15,804 bases of DNA from JBGSOV01 sp964558715. Its GTDB lineage: Bacteria; Patescibacteriota; Gracilibacteria; CAIRYL01; GCA-016699755. The translations under genes and the position numbers were made by a program. Shown in pieces: positions 7,543 through 15,059 of the stretch. The stretch covers positions 1 through 15,804 of the forward strand of contig CAZLFD010000035.1 of the NCBI GenBank assembly GCA_964558715.1. Reading direction: 5' to 3'. Below the pieces are notes generated by a model. It ran no database searches, had not been told where the DNA came from, and was given only the letters and a program-made list of their open reading frames with translations. Within the stretch, counting starts at the first letter, position 1. Each line of letters opens with the position of its first letter.

Positions 7543-9321
7543 ATGAAAGCAAAGACCTTCATGGCAGCCGCATTCGGTTTTGCCATTATCGGCTCGGCCC
7601 ATGCCATGTCGATGTCCGGTTTCGTCGATGTCGACGCAAATACGGAATTTCAGACCGCTATCGAATATATCCAAGACAAGGGTCTGGTTCAGGGATATGC
7701 AGATGGCTCGTATCGTCCGGAGTCAACGATTAATCGTTATGACTTCACAAAAATCATCGTCGGTGCTCGCTATAGCGAAGCAGAAATCATGGACTGCGAC
7801 GTAAACGCGTACAGTTTTCCTGATGTTCCAACCGACCAATGGTTTAGCCCTTATGTATGTACTGCGAAGAAAAACGGCATTGTGAATGGCTATGCTGATG
7901 GCACTTTTGGCGGACAAAACAATGTGTCGCACCCCGAGGCATTAAAAATCGTACTCGAGACATTCGCGATTCCAACTACTGAAGAAGCTGGTGATACCTG
8001 GTATGACCCATACCTGCGTGCCGCTGCCGAGAACGACATCAACACCGCACTGCCTGCTGATGTAAACTACGTGATCACGCGTGGCGACATGGCGGAACTC
8101 GTTGTGAATTCCGAAGCATCTTCTCCGTTCACCATCCCCAGCCGTATGGCAGATGACTCCATGGACGAAGACGATAGCATGATAGACGCAGGTGACGATA
8201 TGTCGGGTTCGGAAGAGACGCGCAATATCGTGCAACTTGCTTCCGAAACCGATGATCTAAGTACCCTTGCCACTGCCGTTGCCGCCGGTGGCTTGGTCGG
8301 TACGCTTACGGCGAATGGTCCGTTTACCGTCTTCGCCCCGACGAACACCGCTTTTGACGCGCTGCCCGAGGGCACGCTCGAAACGCTGCTTGAAGAAGAG
8401 AATCAGCTCGAACTGCAGAACATCCTCAAATTCCATGTGGTTTCCGGTGCCTACATGGCCGGTGACCTGAGCGACGGTATGCAGGTTCCTACCGCGAACG
8501 GTGATACGCTCACTATCAGCATCGTTGGTGAAACGGTAATGGTGGGCAGTGCCACTGTCGTCTCTGCCGATATTCCGGCGAGCAACGGTGTGGTCCACGT
8601 CATTGATACCGTGTTGCTGCCAGGTGAAGATGAGGAAATGGCGATGGAAGACGATCCTTTCATGTATGAGGCCTATTCCGAAGCGGCCTTTGCCGCCGCG
8701 CAGAGCGAAGGGAAAAGCTCTGCCATCTTCTTCCACGCCGATTGGTGTCCGACTTGTGCCGCCATGGAATCTACTATCAACGAAAACATGGACAATTTGC
8801 CCGATGGTAGCGTCATGCTGAAGGCAGACTTCGATACAGAGAAGGACCTCCTTCAGGAATACGGAGTCACGATGCAAAGTACTGTGATCTTCTTCGATTC
8901 AGCTGGTATGGAAACCGCACGTGCGATGGACCCGTCGGTCGATGAGATGATTGATAATCTCCAGCCTGCTGATGAGGAAGATAATGTGGTTATGGAGGCA
9001 GATACCGAGCAGTTCGCCTATGTTGACTACTCACCTTCCGCTTTTACTGCTGCACAGGCTGATGGAAAGAATTCCGCCATCTTCTTCCACGCCGATTGGT
9101 GTCCGACTTGTGCCGCCATGGAATCTACTATCAACGAAAACATGGACAATTTGCCCGATGGTAGCGTCATCCTGAAGGCCGACTATGATACGGAAACGGA
9201 CCTCCGTCAGGCTTACGGAGTCACGACGCAAAGTACTGTGATCTTCTTCGATTCAGCCGGTATGGAAACCGCACGTGCGATGGACCCGTCGGTCGATGAT
9301 ATGGTCACCTATTTGCAGTAA
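7543..9321 (+). CDS. Secreted surface protein: three SLH, one fasciclin (FAS1), two thioredoxin-like domains
   Basis: The 592-residue precursor starts at ATG 7543, giving a clean signal peptide (MKAKTFMAAA, then a hydrophobic core ending AHA, cut near 21/22). SLH domains lie at about 27-75, 90-145 and 150-190 (GYADGSYRPE, NGYADGTFGG, RGDMAELV) and predict cell-wall or S-layer anchoring. An acidic linker leads to a FAS1 domain at 225-360, with H1 FTVFAPTNTAFDALP, LKFHVVSG and HVIDTVLLP; FAS1 is an adhesion fold. Two thioredoxin-like domains follow (371-475 and 489-592), each with ADWCPTC (C402/C405, C520/C523), suggesting extracellular disulfide chemistry. In both, the usual cis-proline position reads Q-S-T. 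SLH cysteines C85 and C106 could form a disulfide. The two thioredoxin units are nearly identical in DNA. The gene has its own promoter, operator candidate and terminator. Domain calls are firm; the function is inference. Confidence 0.9.
   Translation: MKAKTFMAAAFGFAIIGSAHAMSMSGFVDVDANTEFQTAIEYIQDKGLVQGYADGSYRPESTINRYDFTKIIVGARYSEAEIMDCDVNAYSFPDVPTDQWFSPYVCTAKKNGIVNGYADGTFGGQNNVSHPEALKIVLETFAIPTTEEAGDTWYDPYLRAAAENDINTALPADVNYVITRGDMAELVVNSEASSPFTIPSRMADDSMDEDDSMIDAGDDMSGSEETRNIVQLASETDDLSTLATAVAAGGLVGTLTANGPFTVFAPTNTAFDALPEGTLETLLEEENQLELQNILKFHVVSGAYMAGDLSDGMQVPTANGDTLTISIVGETVMVGSATVVSADIPASNGVVHVIDTVLLPGEDEEMAMEDDPFMYEAYSEAAFAAAQSEGKSSAIFFHADWCPTCAAMESTINENMDNLPDGSVMLKADFDTEKDLLQEYGVTMQSTVIFFDSAGMETARAMDPSVDEMIDNLQPADEEDNVVMEADTEQFAYVDYSPSAFTAAQADGKNSAIFFHADWCPTCAAMESTINENMDNLPDGSVILKADYDTETDLRQAYGVTTQSTVIFFDSAGMETARAMDPSVDDMVTYLQ
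8653..8964 (+). repeat. Thioredoxin unit, copy 1 of a tandem duplication
   Basis: It repeats at 9007-9318 with an exact 354-nt (118-codon) offset. Bases 8722-8816 are identical to 9076-9170 over 95 nt including silent positions. A second highly similar block covers about 8861-8946. The pattern indicates recent duplication or gene conversion. Confidence 0.92.
9007..9318 (+). repeat. Thioredoxin unit, copy 2 of a tandem duplication
   Basis: Copy 2 diverges mainly at its start and in short patches (for example DYDTETDLRQAY versus DFDTEKDLLQEY) while the CPTC region is invariant. Confidence 0.92.
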
Positions 9322-9357
9322 CAAGCAATAGTTTACCAAGAACTAGAAGCCAGTTTA

Positions 9358-9393
9358 AAAAAACGATCCCGAGTGCGCTTGGGATCGTTTTTT
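9358..9393 (+). terminator. Intrinsic terminator after the surface-protein gene
   Basis: AAAAAACGATCCC (9358-9370) pairs perfectly with GGGATCGTTTTTT (9381-9393); inner bases extend the stem to a TGCG loop. The T6 tail and A-tract on the other arm make it strong and potentially bidirectional. It begins 36 nt after the stop codon. Confidence 0.93.
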
Positions 9394-9443
9394 GGTAGCA
9401 ATAGTATTCGGCACCTGAGCTTTGGCATTAAGCAAGTGTGAAC

Positions 9444-9472
9444 TTGACAAATAGGCGTTTTGTTTTTATTTG
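9444..9472 (+). promoter_or_regulatory. Predicted promoter of the small lipoprotein gene
   Basis: A consensus -35 TTGACA (9444-9449), a 17-nt spacer and a weak -10 TATTTG (9467-9472) predict a start near 9479, 38 nt before the ATG at 9517. The position between a terminator and a gene supports it. Confidence 0.5.
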
Positions 9473-9516
9473 ACGAAATACCAGTCGTAGTAAAAAGTAG
9501 TGGCGATTTAAAAAAT

Positions 9517-9948
9517 ATGCAGAGAGCTTATCTGATCTGGGCGTTGGTTCTTGTGACCACAATCGTTTTGCCGGGGTGTGCCTCGCAGGAAAAACTCGTT
9601 ATTGCGCGGTCTGGCGATAACGTTTACACCGTTGACGCACTGCTCGAAGACCCCTTTTATGACCAGACTATATCCGTTGCCGGAGTGGTTGAGAGTAGCG
9701 ACCAGGGTACTTCTGAGCGCTTCTACTTGCACGCCGATGGAAAACGACTTCGTGTGATTGGTAAAAATCTACACAAGTCATTTTCCGAAAATATCGATGA
9801 ATATTATATCCACGCAGGAGACAAGGTCTTGCTGATCGGCACATTGCAAAACACGTTGTTTTTTACGCCACCTGCGTTTTACCTGCGCGATATTCGCGTA
9901 ATCGAACGTGCTGCTTCGGTACAAAACGAGCCTGTTTCGCCATCGTAA
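9517..9948 (+). CDS. Small predicted lipoprotein, possibly OB-fold-like
   Basis: I do not recognise the family. From ATG 9517 the 143-residue product has a lipoprotein signal peptide: MQRAYLIWAL, a hydrophobic stretch, and lipobox LPGC with lipidated C21. The start at 9517 is chosen because it gives a correctly sized signal peptide; an upstream in-frame start would lie inside the predicted promoter. The mature part is mostly beta: YTVDALLEDP, QTISVAGVVESS, RFYLHADGKRLRVIG, HAGDKVLLIGTL and FYLRDIRVIE. The phrases 'VAGVV', 'RVIGKN' and 'VLLIGTL' recall small OB-fold lipoproteins that bind ligands or nucleic acid, but this is only shape similarity. It is monocistronic between its own promoter and terminator, and no Shine-Dalgarno motif is visible. 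Confidence 0.75.
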   Translation: MQRAYLIWALVLVTTIVLPGCASQEKLVIARSGDNVYTVDALLEDPFYDQTISVAGVVESSDQGTSERFYLHADGKRLRVIGKNLHKSFSENIDEYYIHAGDKVLLIGTLQNTLFFTPPAFYLRDIRVIERAASVQNEPVSPS

Positions 9949-9983
9949 ACAAGTCGCCAGATAAAAGTTGTAAGTAATTAAGA

Positions 9984-10012
9984 ACCCCTGGAATTGCGGG
10001 GTGTGTTTTTCT
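9984..10012 (+). terminator. Probable intrinsic terminator of the lipoprotein gene
   Basis: ACCCC (9984-9988) pairs with GGGGT (9998-10002) and is followed by GTGTTTTTCTTT. The stem is short, so it is less certain than the 9358 terminator. Confidence 0.65.
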
Positions 10013-10077
10013 TTGCAGATAGAAATTCTTTTAAATGTTCTTACTCGAGACTCTAAGACTTACCGCTTGAATTGCTC

Positions 10078-10106
10078 TTGAATCAAAAGTCAAAAGTGCG
10101 GATAAT
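10078..10106 (+). promoter_or_regulatory. Predicted promoter of carB
   Basis: TTGAAT (10078-10083), exactly 17 nt, then GATAAT (10101-10106). The expected start near 10113 leaves a 28-nt leader before the ATG at 10141 and argues against an upstream in-frame TTG at 10072. Confidence 0.65.
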
Positions 10107-10140
10107 GATTTGGAATGAGTTTAACTCCGCAATCTCGACT

Positions 10141-13100
10141 ATGCCCCAAAAAATCCTTCTGCTCGGCTCCGGTGCTCTCAAAATCGGCCAGGCAGGGGAG
10201 TTTGACTATTCCGGATCGCAGGCGATCAAAGCTTGCAAAGAAGCCGGAGCCGAAGTAATTCTCATAAACCCCAATATCGCTACCAATCAGACCTCACGCG
10301 GAGTCGCCGACAAGGTCTATTTTTTACCTGTCACCTTAGAATTCGTTTCTGGAGTGATTGAAAAAGAGCGGCCCGACGCGATTATGCTCGCATGGGGTGG
10401 GCAGACGGCACTTAACACCGGAATCGAACTGAAGAATTCTGGCATTCTTGAAAAATACAATATTGAAGTACTTGGTACGCCGGTCGAAGCGATTGAGATG
10501 ACGGAAGACCGCGAGCTGTTTAATCGCGCGCTCGATCAGGTCGATGTGAAGTACGCCAGGTCGATGGCATGTACGACAAAAGAAGAAGCTCGTGTCGCGA
10601 TAAAAAAAATCGGCTACCCGGTCATCATCCGCGCGGCGTTTACTCTAGGCGGAGGTGGATCGGGTTTTGCGACAAACGATGATGAATTTGAAGCGCTGAT
10701 CGACAAGGTCTTCTCGTTCTCACCACAGATTCTTGTTGAAGAAAGCCTTAAGGGTTGGAAAGAAATCGAATACGAAGTGGTGCGCGACGCCAAGGGGAAT
10801 AAGATCACAGTCTGTAATATGGAGAATTTTGACCCACTCGGTATTCATACAGGTGAATCCATCGTCATTGCACCGAGTCAAACACTTAACGATCACGAAT
10901 ACCAGAAATTGCGCAGTATTGCCCTCAAAGTCATCGAGCATCTTGGCATTGTCGGAGAATGTAATATTCAATATGCGCTTGATCCGCTTTCTGACGACTA
11001 CCGCGTTATCGAAGTGAATGCCCGTCTTTCTCGTAGCTCTGCATTGGCGAGTAAGGCGACCGGCTATCCTCTTGCTTTTGTGGCGGCGCAGATCGCTCTT
11101 GGGAAAACCTTGCCCGAAATCAAAAACGCTGTTACCGGAACAACAAGCGCGATGTTTGAGCCGGCGCTTGATTATGTGGCACTCAAGATTCCGCGTTGGG
11201 ATCTAAACAAATTCCGCAAGGTCACCGAACAGATCGGAAGTGAAATGAAATCAGTCGGCGAAGTGATGGCGCTAGGACGCACCTTTGAAGAAGCAGCACA
11301 AAAGGGCCTTCGCATGTTACAGATCGGTGCTCATGGCTTATCTGTCCATCCTTTTCGTTTTAATGGCGAACTCAGCGAAACGATGCAAAAGCCGACACCA
11401 CGGCGCATTTTTGCAGTTTATGAAGCACTGAAGCAGGGGATGACTATTGATGAGATCAACAAGCTTACCGGTATTGACTGTTGGTTTTTAGGAAAGTTAG
11501 TCAACATTTTGGAGACAGAGAAAAAGCTTTTGACTACTGCTCCACAAGTATCGAACAAAAATAGTGTTCAAAAAGATGATTCCCTGCATCAAGTGATTTT
11601 AGAAGCAAAGCAAAACGGCTTTTCGGATGCGGCAATTGAAAAAATCTGGAATGGAGTCTTTACAGAAAATGAAATCCGCACGTTGCGGCATGACCTGAGC
11701 ATCCGCCCAGTAGTAAAAAAAATCGATACTTTGGCGGCAGAATTTCCGGCAGAAACGAATTACATGTTCTGGACATATCATGGTACCCGAAACGATCTAG
11801 ATGCCACTAAGATTGCATCTCATAAAGAACGAGCATTTGTTTTGGGGGGAGGTCCATATTCTATCGGCAGCTCCGTAGAATTCGACTGGTGTTGTGTAAA
11901 CGCGGTCAGCACTTTGCGCGAGAAAGGATACGAGACCATCATGCTGAACAGTAATCCCGAAACGGTCTCTACCGATTATGAGACCTGTGATTACCTCTTT
12001 TTTGATGAGCTCTCGCTTGAGCGGACGCTCGATGTGATCGACTTGATGCAGCCGACCGGAAGCGTGATCTATGCCGGTGGGCAGATTCCAAACAATCTCG
12101 CGCCGAAGCTAGGTGAACTCGACATTCCACTCTTTGGTACTTTGGCGGAAAACATCGATCGTGCAGAAGACCGGCACAAATTTTCGACGCTTTGCGATGA
12201 ACTCGACATCGATCAGCCGCGCTGGCAAGAATTTGCTACCGTTGCTGAGGCCGAAACTTTTGCCGAAAAGGTCGGGTATCCGGTTCTTGTGCGCCCATCG
12301 AAAGTACTTTCTGGGGCGGCGATGGCGGTGGCCCGTGATGTGGGTGAATTAGAAGAGTTTCTCGGTAAGGCTGCCAAGGTCGATTCTGATGCGCCCGTGG
12401 TAGTTTCTAAGTTTGAAGTGGGGGCGCGTGAGATCGAAATCGATGCCGTGGCATATAAAGGCGAGATCATCCTGCACGCGATTTCTGAGCATGTCGAAAA
12501 CGCTGGTGTGCATTCGGGCGATGCGACGATCGTCTTTCCGCCTCAGCGCACATATCTTGAAACCATTCGCCGCATCAAGTTGATCGCCCGTAAATTGGCG
12601 AACGCGCTCCAGATCACCGGCCCCTTCAACATGCAGTTTCTTGCGAAAGAAAACGCCGTCAAAGTCATCGAGCTAAATCTGCGTGCGAGCCGCAGTTTTC
12701 CGTTTGTCTCAAAGATCAGCGGGATTAACTTTATCGAGGTAGCGACAAAAGCCGCGCTTGATGATGTGGAACCACTCGAAGTGCGTAAGCAAAAGTATCG
12801 CACACTCGAGCTCGATCATGTCGGCGTCAAATGCCCGCAATTCTCATTCTCGCGCTTGTCTGGTGCCGATCCGGTCTTATCTGTTGAAATGGTAAGCACC
12901 GGCGAAGTCGGCTGCTTTGGTAAATCTTTCCCTGAGGCATTTTTAAAAGCGATGATCTCGGTCGGGTTTTCGATTCCGAAAAAAGGCGTACTGTTTTCTA
13001 TTGGTGATATCAAATCGAAACTCGCTCTGGTCGAAGCGGCGCAATTTTTTGAAAAGATGAGGCTTACGGTTTACGCTACTCCGGGCACAGCCGACTTTTT

Positions 13101-13386
13101 TGAAGATAATAGTATTAGCTGTCAAAAACTTGCGAAACTCTCTTTTGATAAAGATTCACAGATATTGCAAAAGATCCGTGACCGCGAGATCGACATGGTC
13201 ATCAATATTCCTAAGAACTTTGCTCACGAAGAGATCACCGACGGCTATCGCATTCGCCGCGCTGCCATCGACAACAATGTCGCGCTCGTAACCAATGCGC
13301 AGGTCGCGAAAGCGATCACGCAATCGCTCGAAGTATTCCCGACGGTCGAATCATTGCCAGTTGTTGCCGAGAGTGAGTACTTCTAG
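10141..13386 (+). CDS. carB: Carbamoyl-phosphate synthase large subunit, CAD/CPS1-like form
   Basis: CarB makes carbamoyl phosphate from ammonia, bicarbonate and two ATP for pyrimidine and arginine synthesis; ammonia comes from glutamine through CarA, which is not in this window. The 1,081-residue length is full. The first ATP-grasp half opens KILLLGSGALKIGQAGEFDY and has ALGR/GGGGSGF and IEVNARLSRSSALASKATGY (Q277, E291 and N293 in the metal-site positions). An oligomerisation region follows near 400-560. The second half opens VLGGGPYSIGSSVEFDW with GGQIPNN and IELNLRASRSFPFVSK. An MGS-like allosteric domain ends the protein (about 950-1070; INIPKNFAHE, YRIRRAAID). Phrases such as LINPNIAT, KGWKEIEYEVVRDA, CPQFSFSRLSGAD and GSSVEFDW are those of eukaryotic CAD/CPS1 and Bacteroidota rather than E. 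coli CarB. Start 10141 matches the family N-terminus and the promoter. No Shine-Dalgarno motif is seen. Confidence 0.96.
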   Translation: MPQKILLLGSGALKIGQAGEFDYSGSQAIKACKEAGAEVILINPNIATNQTSRGVADKVYFLPVTLEFVSGVIEKERPDAIMLAWGGQTALNTGIELKNSGILEKYNIEVLGTPVEAIEMTEDRELFNRALDQVDVKYARSMACTTKEEARVAIKKIGYPVIIRAAFTLGGGGSGFATNDDEFEALIDKVFSFSPQILVEESLKGWKEIEYEVVRDAKGNKITVCNMENFDPLGIHTGESIVIAPSQTLNDHEYQKLRSIALKVIEHLGIVGECNIQYALDPLSDDYRVIEVNARLSRSSALASKATGYPLAFVAAQIALGKTLPEIKNAVTGTTSAMFEPALDYVALKIPRWDLNKFRKVTEQIGSEMKSVGEVMALGRTFEEAAQKGLRMLQIGAHGLSVHPFRFNGELSETMQKPTPRRIFAVYEALKQGMTIDEINKLTGIDCWFLGKLVNILETEKKLLTTAPQVSNKNSVQKDDSLHQVILEAKQNGFSDAAIEKIWNGVFTENEIRTLRHDLSIRPVVKKIDTLAAEFPAETNYMFWTYHGTRNDLDATKIASHKERAFVLGGGPYSIGSSVEFDWCCVNAVSTLREKGYETIMLNSNPETVSTDYETCDYLFFDELSLERTLDVIDLMQPTGSVIYAGGQIPNNLAPKLGELDIPLFGTLAENIDRAEDRHKFSTLCDELDIDQPRWQEFATVAEAETFAEKVGYPVLVRPSKVLSGAAMAVARDVGELEEFLGKAAKVDSDAPVVVSKFEVGAREIEIDAVAYKGEIILHAISEHVENAGVHSGDATIVFPPQRTYLETIRRIKLIARKLANALQITGPFNMQFLAKENAVKVIELNLRASRSFPFVSKISGINFIEVATKAALDDVEPLEVRKQKYRTLELDHVGVKCPQFSFSRLSGADPVLSVEMVSTGEVGCFGKSFPEAFLKAMISVGFSIPKKGVLFSIGDIKSKLALVEAAQFFEKMRLTVYATPGTADFFEDNSISCQKLAKLSFDKDSQILQKIRDREIDMVINIPKNFAHEEITDGYRIRRAAIDNNVALVTNAQVAKAITQSLEVFPTVESLPVVAESEYF

Positions 13387-13398
13387 ACTATCACTCCT

Positions 13399-13523
13399 AC
13401 TGCGTGTCACCCCTGTTGCGGGGGGCAGCGGGCTCAAAAGGGCAACCTTTCATCTTCGAATTCTCGATAAATATCAGACCCCCTGCTTCTCCCCGAAATC
13501 ACACCTTTGGTCGGGGTGACGCA
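13399..13523. repeat. Intergenic element with inverted ends
   Basis: GTCACCCC (13406-13413) and GGGGTGAC (13513-13520) are perfect inverted copies; with flanks the ends read TGCGTGTCACCCC and GGGGTGACGCA, differing by a 2-nt insertion. Inside are two smaller hairpins: CCCC/GGGG at 13410-13423 and CCCCGA/TCGGGG at 13491-13516. It could be a MITE-like or dispersed repeat, or the folded 3' end of the carB transcript. No coding potential was recognised. Confidence 0.5.
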
Positions 13524-13543
13524 AAAAATATCTACCTTCTGAG

Positions 13544-13583
13544 CCTCCCGTGCCCCAACTAACTCAGGGCAGGTCGGGGGAGG
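13544..13583. repeat. GC-rich inverted repeat
   Basis: CCTCCC (13544-13549) and TGCCC (13551-13555) are complementary to GGGAGG (13578-13583) and GGGCA (13567-13571), with an asymmetric bulge. It lies between the 13399-13523 element and the MgtC-like remnant; GGGAAT/ATTCCC follows directly (13582-13598). Confidence 0.45.
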
Positions 13584-13613
13584 GAATCGCCCATTCCCAT
13601 AATCCCATTTTTT

Positions 13614-13622
13614 TGCTATTAT
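13614..13622 (+). promoter_or_regulatory. Extended -10 before the MgtC-like remnant
   Basis: TGC-TATTAT (13614-13622) is a good extended -10. The predicted start near 13629 is 12 nt before the ATG at 13641. The -35 match (TTCCCA, 13594-13599) is weak. Confidence 0.4.
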
Positions 13623-13640
13623 AAAGGGATTTCTTACTCT

Positions 13641-14179
13641 ATGGAGAACCTGGGCACTCTTCTTGTCTCGCTTGCTACCGCACCGGTCTTGCCGGCCTGA
13701 TTGGTTTAGAACGCGAATCTCGCCTGCAAAACAAGCTGCTCGTTGAAAGCCCGTTGGGCGGCGTGCGTACATTTGCCATGATGGGTGCACTCGGTTTTTT
13801 AGCGACATATCTCGCAACAGTGCATCAACTGCTGTGGATACTGCCGACAATCTTTGTGGTGGCAATGCTCTTCCCGCTGATCTCACACGCTTACTTTGTT
13901 TTTACGCAAAAAAAGTTTAGCGCTATTACGGCTCTCGCTCTGATCGTCAGTTTTTGCATTGGTATTCTCGTTGTTTTAGATGAACTCTTCCTTGCGATTG
14001 CGCTGAGCATCCTCTTTACCGGTATTCTTGCCTTGCGTGATGCGTTGCATCGTGTAGCCAAACGGCTCAGTACGCAAGAACTGTTTGCGATTTTGCAGTT
14101 TATCATCCTCACTGCGATCATCCTTCCCATCCTGCCAGCTCTATCTTATTTATCAATCTTCCGGTTACAATTGTTGTAG
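13641..14179 (+). pseudogene. MgtC/SapB-DUF4010 family membrane protein, frameshifted and C-terminally truncated
   Basis: The ATG at 13641 reads MENLGTLLVSLAT, then hits TGA at 13698-13700. From about 13682 a different frame reads TGLAGLIGLERES, the first conserved MgtC motif, and continues through GGVRTFAMMGALGFLATYL to a stop at 14177. One missing base (or two extra) between about 13677 and 13688 explains the shift. Downstream, RDALHRVAKRLSTQELFAIL and QFIILTAIILPILPAL match the middle of MgtC-DUF4010 proteins, which normally have roughly 400 residues; here the reading stops near residue 180, so the C-terminal DUF4010 half is missing. At least four membrane segments remain. MgtC-family proteins are linked to magnesium stress, but no function is claimed for the remnant. 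An assembly error could explain the frameshift but not the truncation. Confidence 0.78.
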
Positions 14180-14195
14180 CTTTTTTTAGGAATCT

Positions 14196-14906
14196 ATGAC
14201 TGAGACGAATTACTCCGACCTCAAAGCGGTGTATATCAACACCACGCTCAAGCCGTCTCCGCAGCAATCCCACACTGAAGGGCTGATGCGCAAGTCAATG
14301 GCAATCATGCAGAAACAAGGCGTCAGGGTCGAACTTATCCGATCGGTTGATCATTATATCGCACCGGGTGTGTATCCGGATATGACCAAGCACGGATTTG
14401 AGAAAGATCACTGGCCACTTGTCCAACAAAAGGTAATGGATGCTGACATCCTCGTCATCGGAACGCCTATCTGGCTTGGTGAGAAATCCAGCGAATGCTC
14501 AAAAGTGGTCGAACGGTTATACGGCTTTTCTGGAAACCTGAACATACATGGGCAATATGCCTATTACGGAAAAACTGGAGGCTGTCTGGTTACGGGAAAC
14601 GAAGATGGTGTCAAACACTGCTCGATGAGTGTTCTCTACGCCCTGCAACATCTCGGCTATAGCATTCCACCACAAGCCGATGCGGGATGGATCGGCGAAG
14701 CGGGCCCGGGCCCGTCGTACCTTGACCCAGAATCTGGTGCAGAAGCGAATGACTTTACCAATCGCAACACCACTTTTATGACTTGGAATCTACTTCATCT
14801 TGCCCGCATGCTCAAAGACAACGGTGGTATACCGGCTTATGGCAACCAGCGCAGCCAGTGGGATGCTGGTTGCAGGTATGATTTTCCAAATCCAGAGTAT
14901 CGCTGA
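14196..14906 (+). CDS. Flavodoxin-fold NAD(P)H-dependent FMN oxidoreductase
   Basis: This is a 236-residue member of the FMN_red/flavodoxin-like family, which use FMN and NAD(P)H to reduce quinones, azo or nitro compounds or metals; the substrate is unknown. The order fits the fold: beta-1 LKAVYINTTLKPSPQQSHTE with a Ser/Thr-rich phosphate loop (residues 9-28), beta-3 ADILVIGTPIWLGEKSS (83-99) with the FMN-ribityl loop PIWLG, and beta-4 GGCLVTGNEDGVKHC. The C-terminal part (GWIGEAGPGPSYLDP, then a helical tail) is longer than in minimal flavodoxins. It begins 16 nt after the MgtC-like remnant. Unlike most genes here it has a Shine-Dalgarno-like AGGA six bases before the ATG, so it may have been read from a shared mRNA. 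Confidence 0.88.
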   Translation: MTETNYSDLKAVYINTTLKPSPQQSHTEGLMRKSMAIMQKQGVRVELIRSVDHYIAPGVYPDMTKHGFEKDHWPLVQQKVMDADILVIGTPIWLGEKSSECSKVVERLYGFSGNLNIHGQYAYYGKTGGCLVTGNEDGVKHCSMSVLYALQHLGYSIPPQADAGWIGEAGPGPSYLDPESGAEANDFTNRNTTFMTWNLLHLARMLKDNGGIPAYGNQRSQWDAGCRYDFPNPEYR

Positions 14907-14956
14907 TAAATAGGCCTCGTTTAACTGGTAGCCGGACTGGGTTCGCTGACACTAAC

Positions 14957-15059
14957 TTATTCGAAAGGCGATGTTTCTGGTGATGTAGTAGCTTCATTTT
15001 CTGGCTCTTCTATTAAACCTTGATAAGCATCACTAACGGTCTGCTCAAGTTCTAAAAAA
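14957..15059 (-). other. Out-of-frame C-terminal continuation of the neighbouring lipoprotein gene
   Basis: On the minus strand, past the TAG at 15052-15054, another frame reads ELEQTVSDAYQGLIEE and then an acidic Ser/Thr/Pro-rich tail to TAA (14957-14959). Its helical, Glu/Gln-rich style matches the upstream gene. Adding one T to the T6 run (A6 at 15054-15059 on the + strand) fuses the two into one frame with no other change. Confidence 0.7.

Noticed and set aside
8257..8877. 206-codon - strand open frame
   Set aside because: It is antisense to the FAS1/thioredoxin coding frame and results from its codon use; no independent start signal or family.
10072..10140. TTG start giving a 23-residue N-terminal extension of CarB
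   Set aside because: It overlaps a good promoter (TTGAAT-N17-GATAAT), and the extension has no counterpart in the family, whose N-terminus begins at MPQKILLLG.
13677..13690. Programmed frameshifting in the MgtC-like gene
   Set aside because: No slippery heptamer or stimulatory structure is seen at the break, and the protein is also truncated, so decay or sequence error is simpler.
13434..13886. 150-codon - strand open frame
   Set aside because: It spans the inverted-repeat element and is antisense to the MgtC-like frame, which has family motifs.
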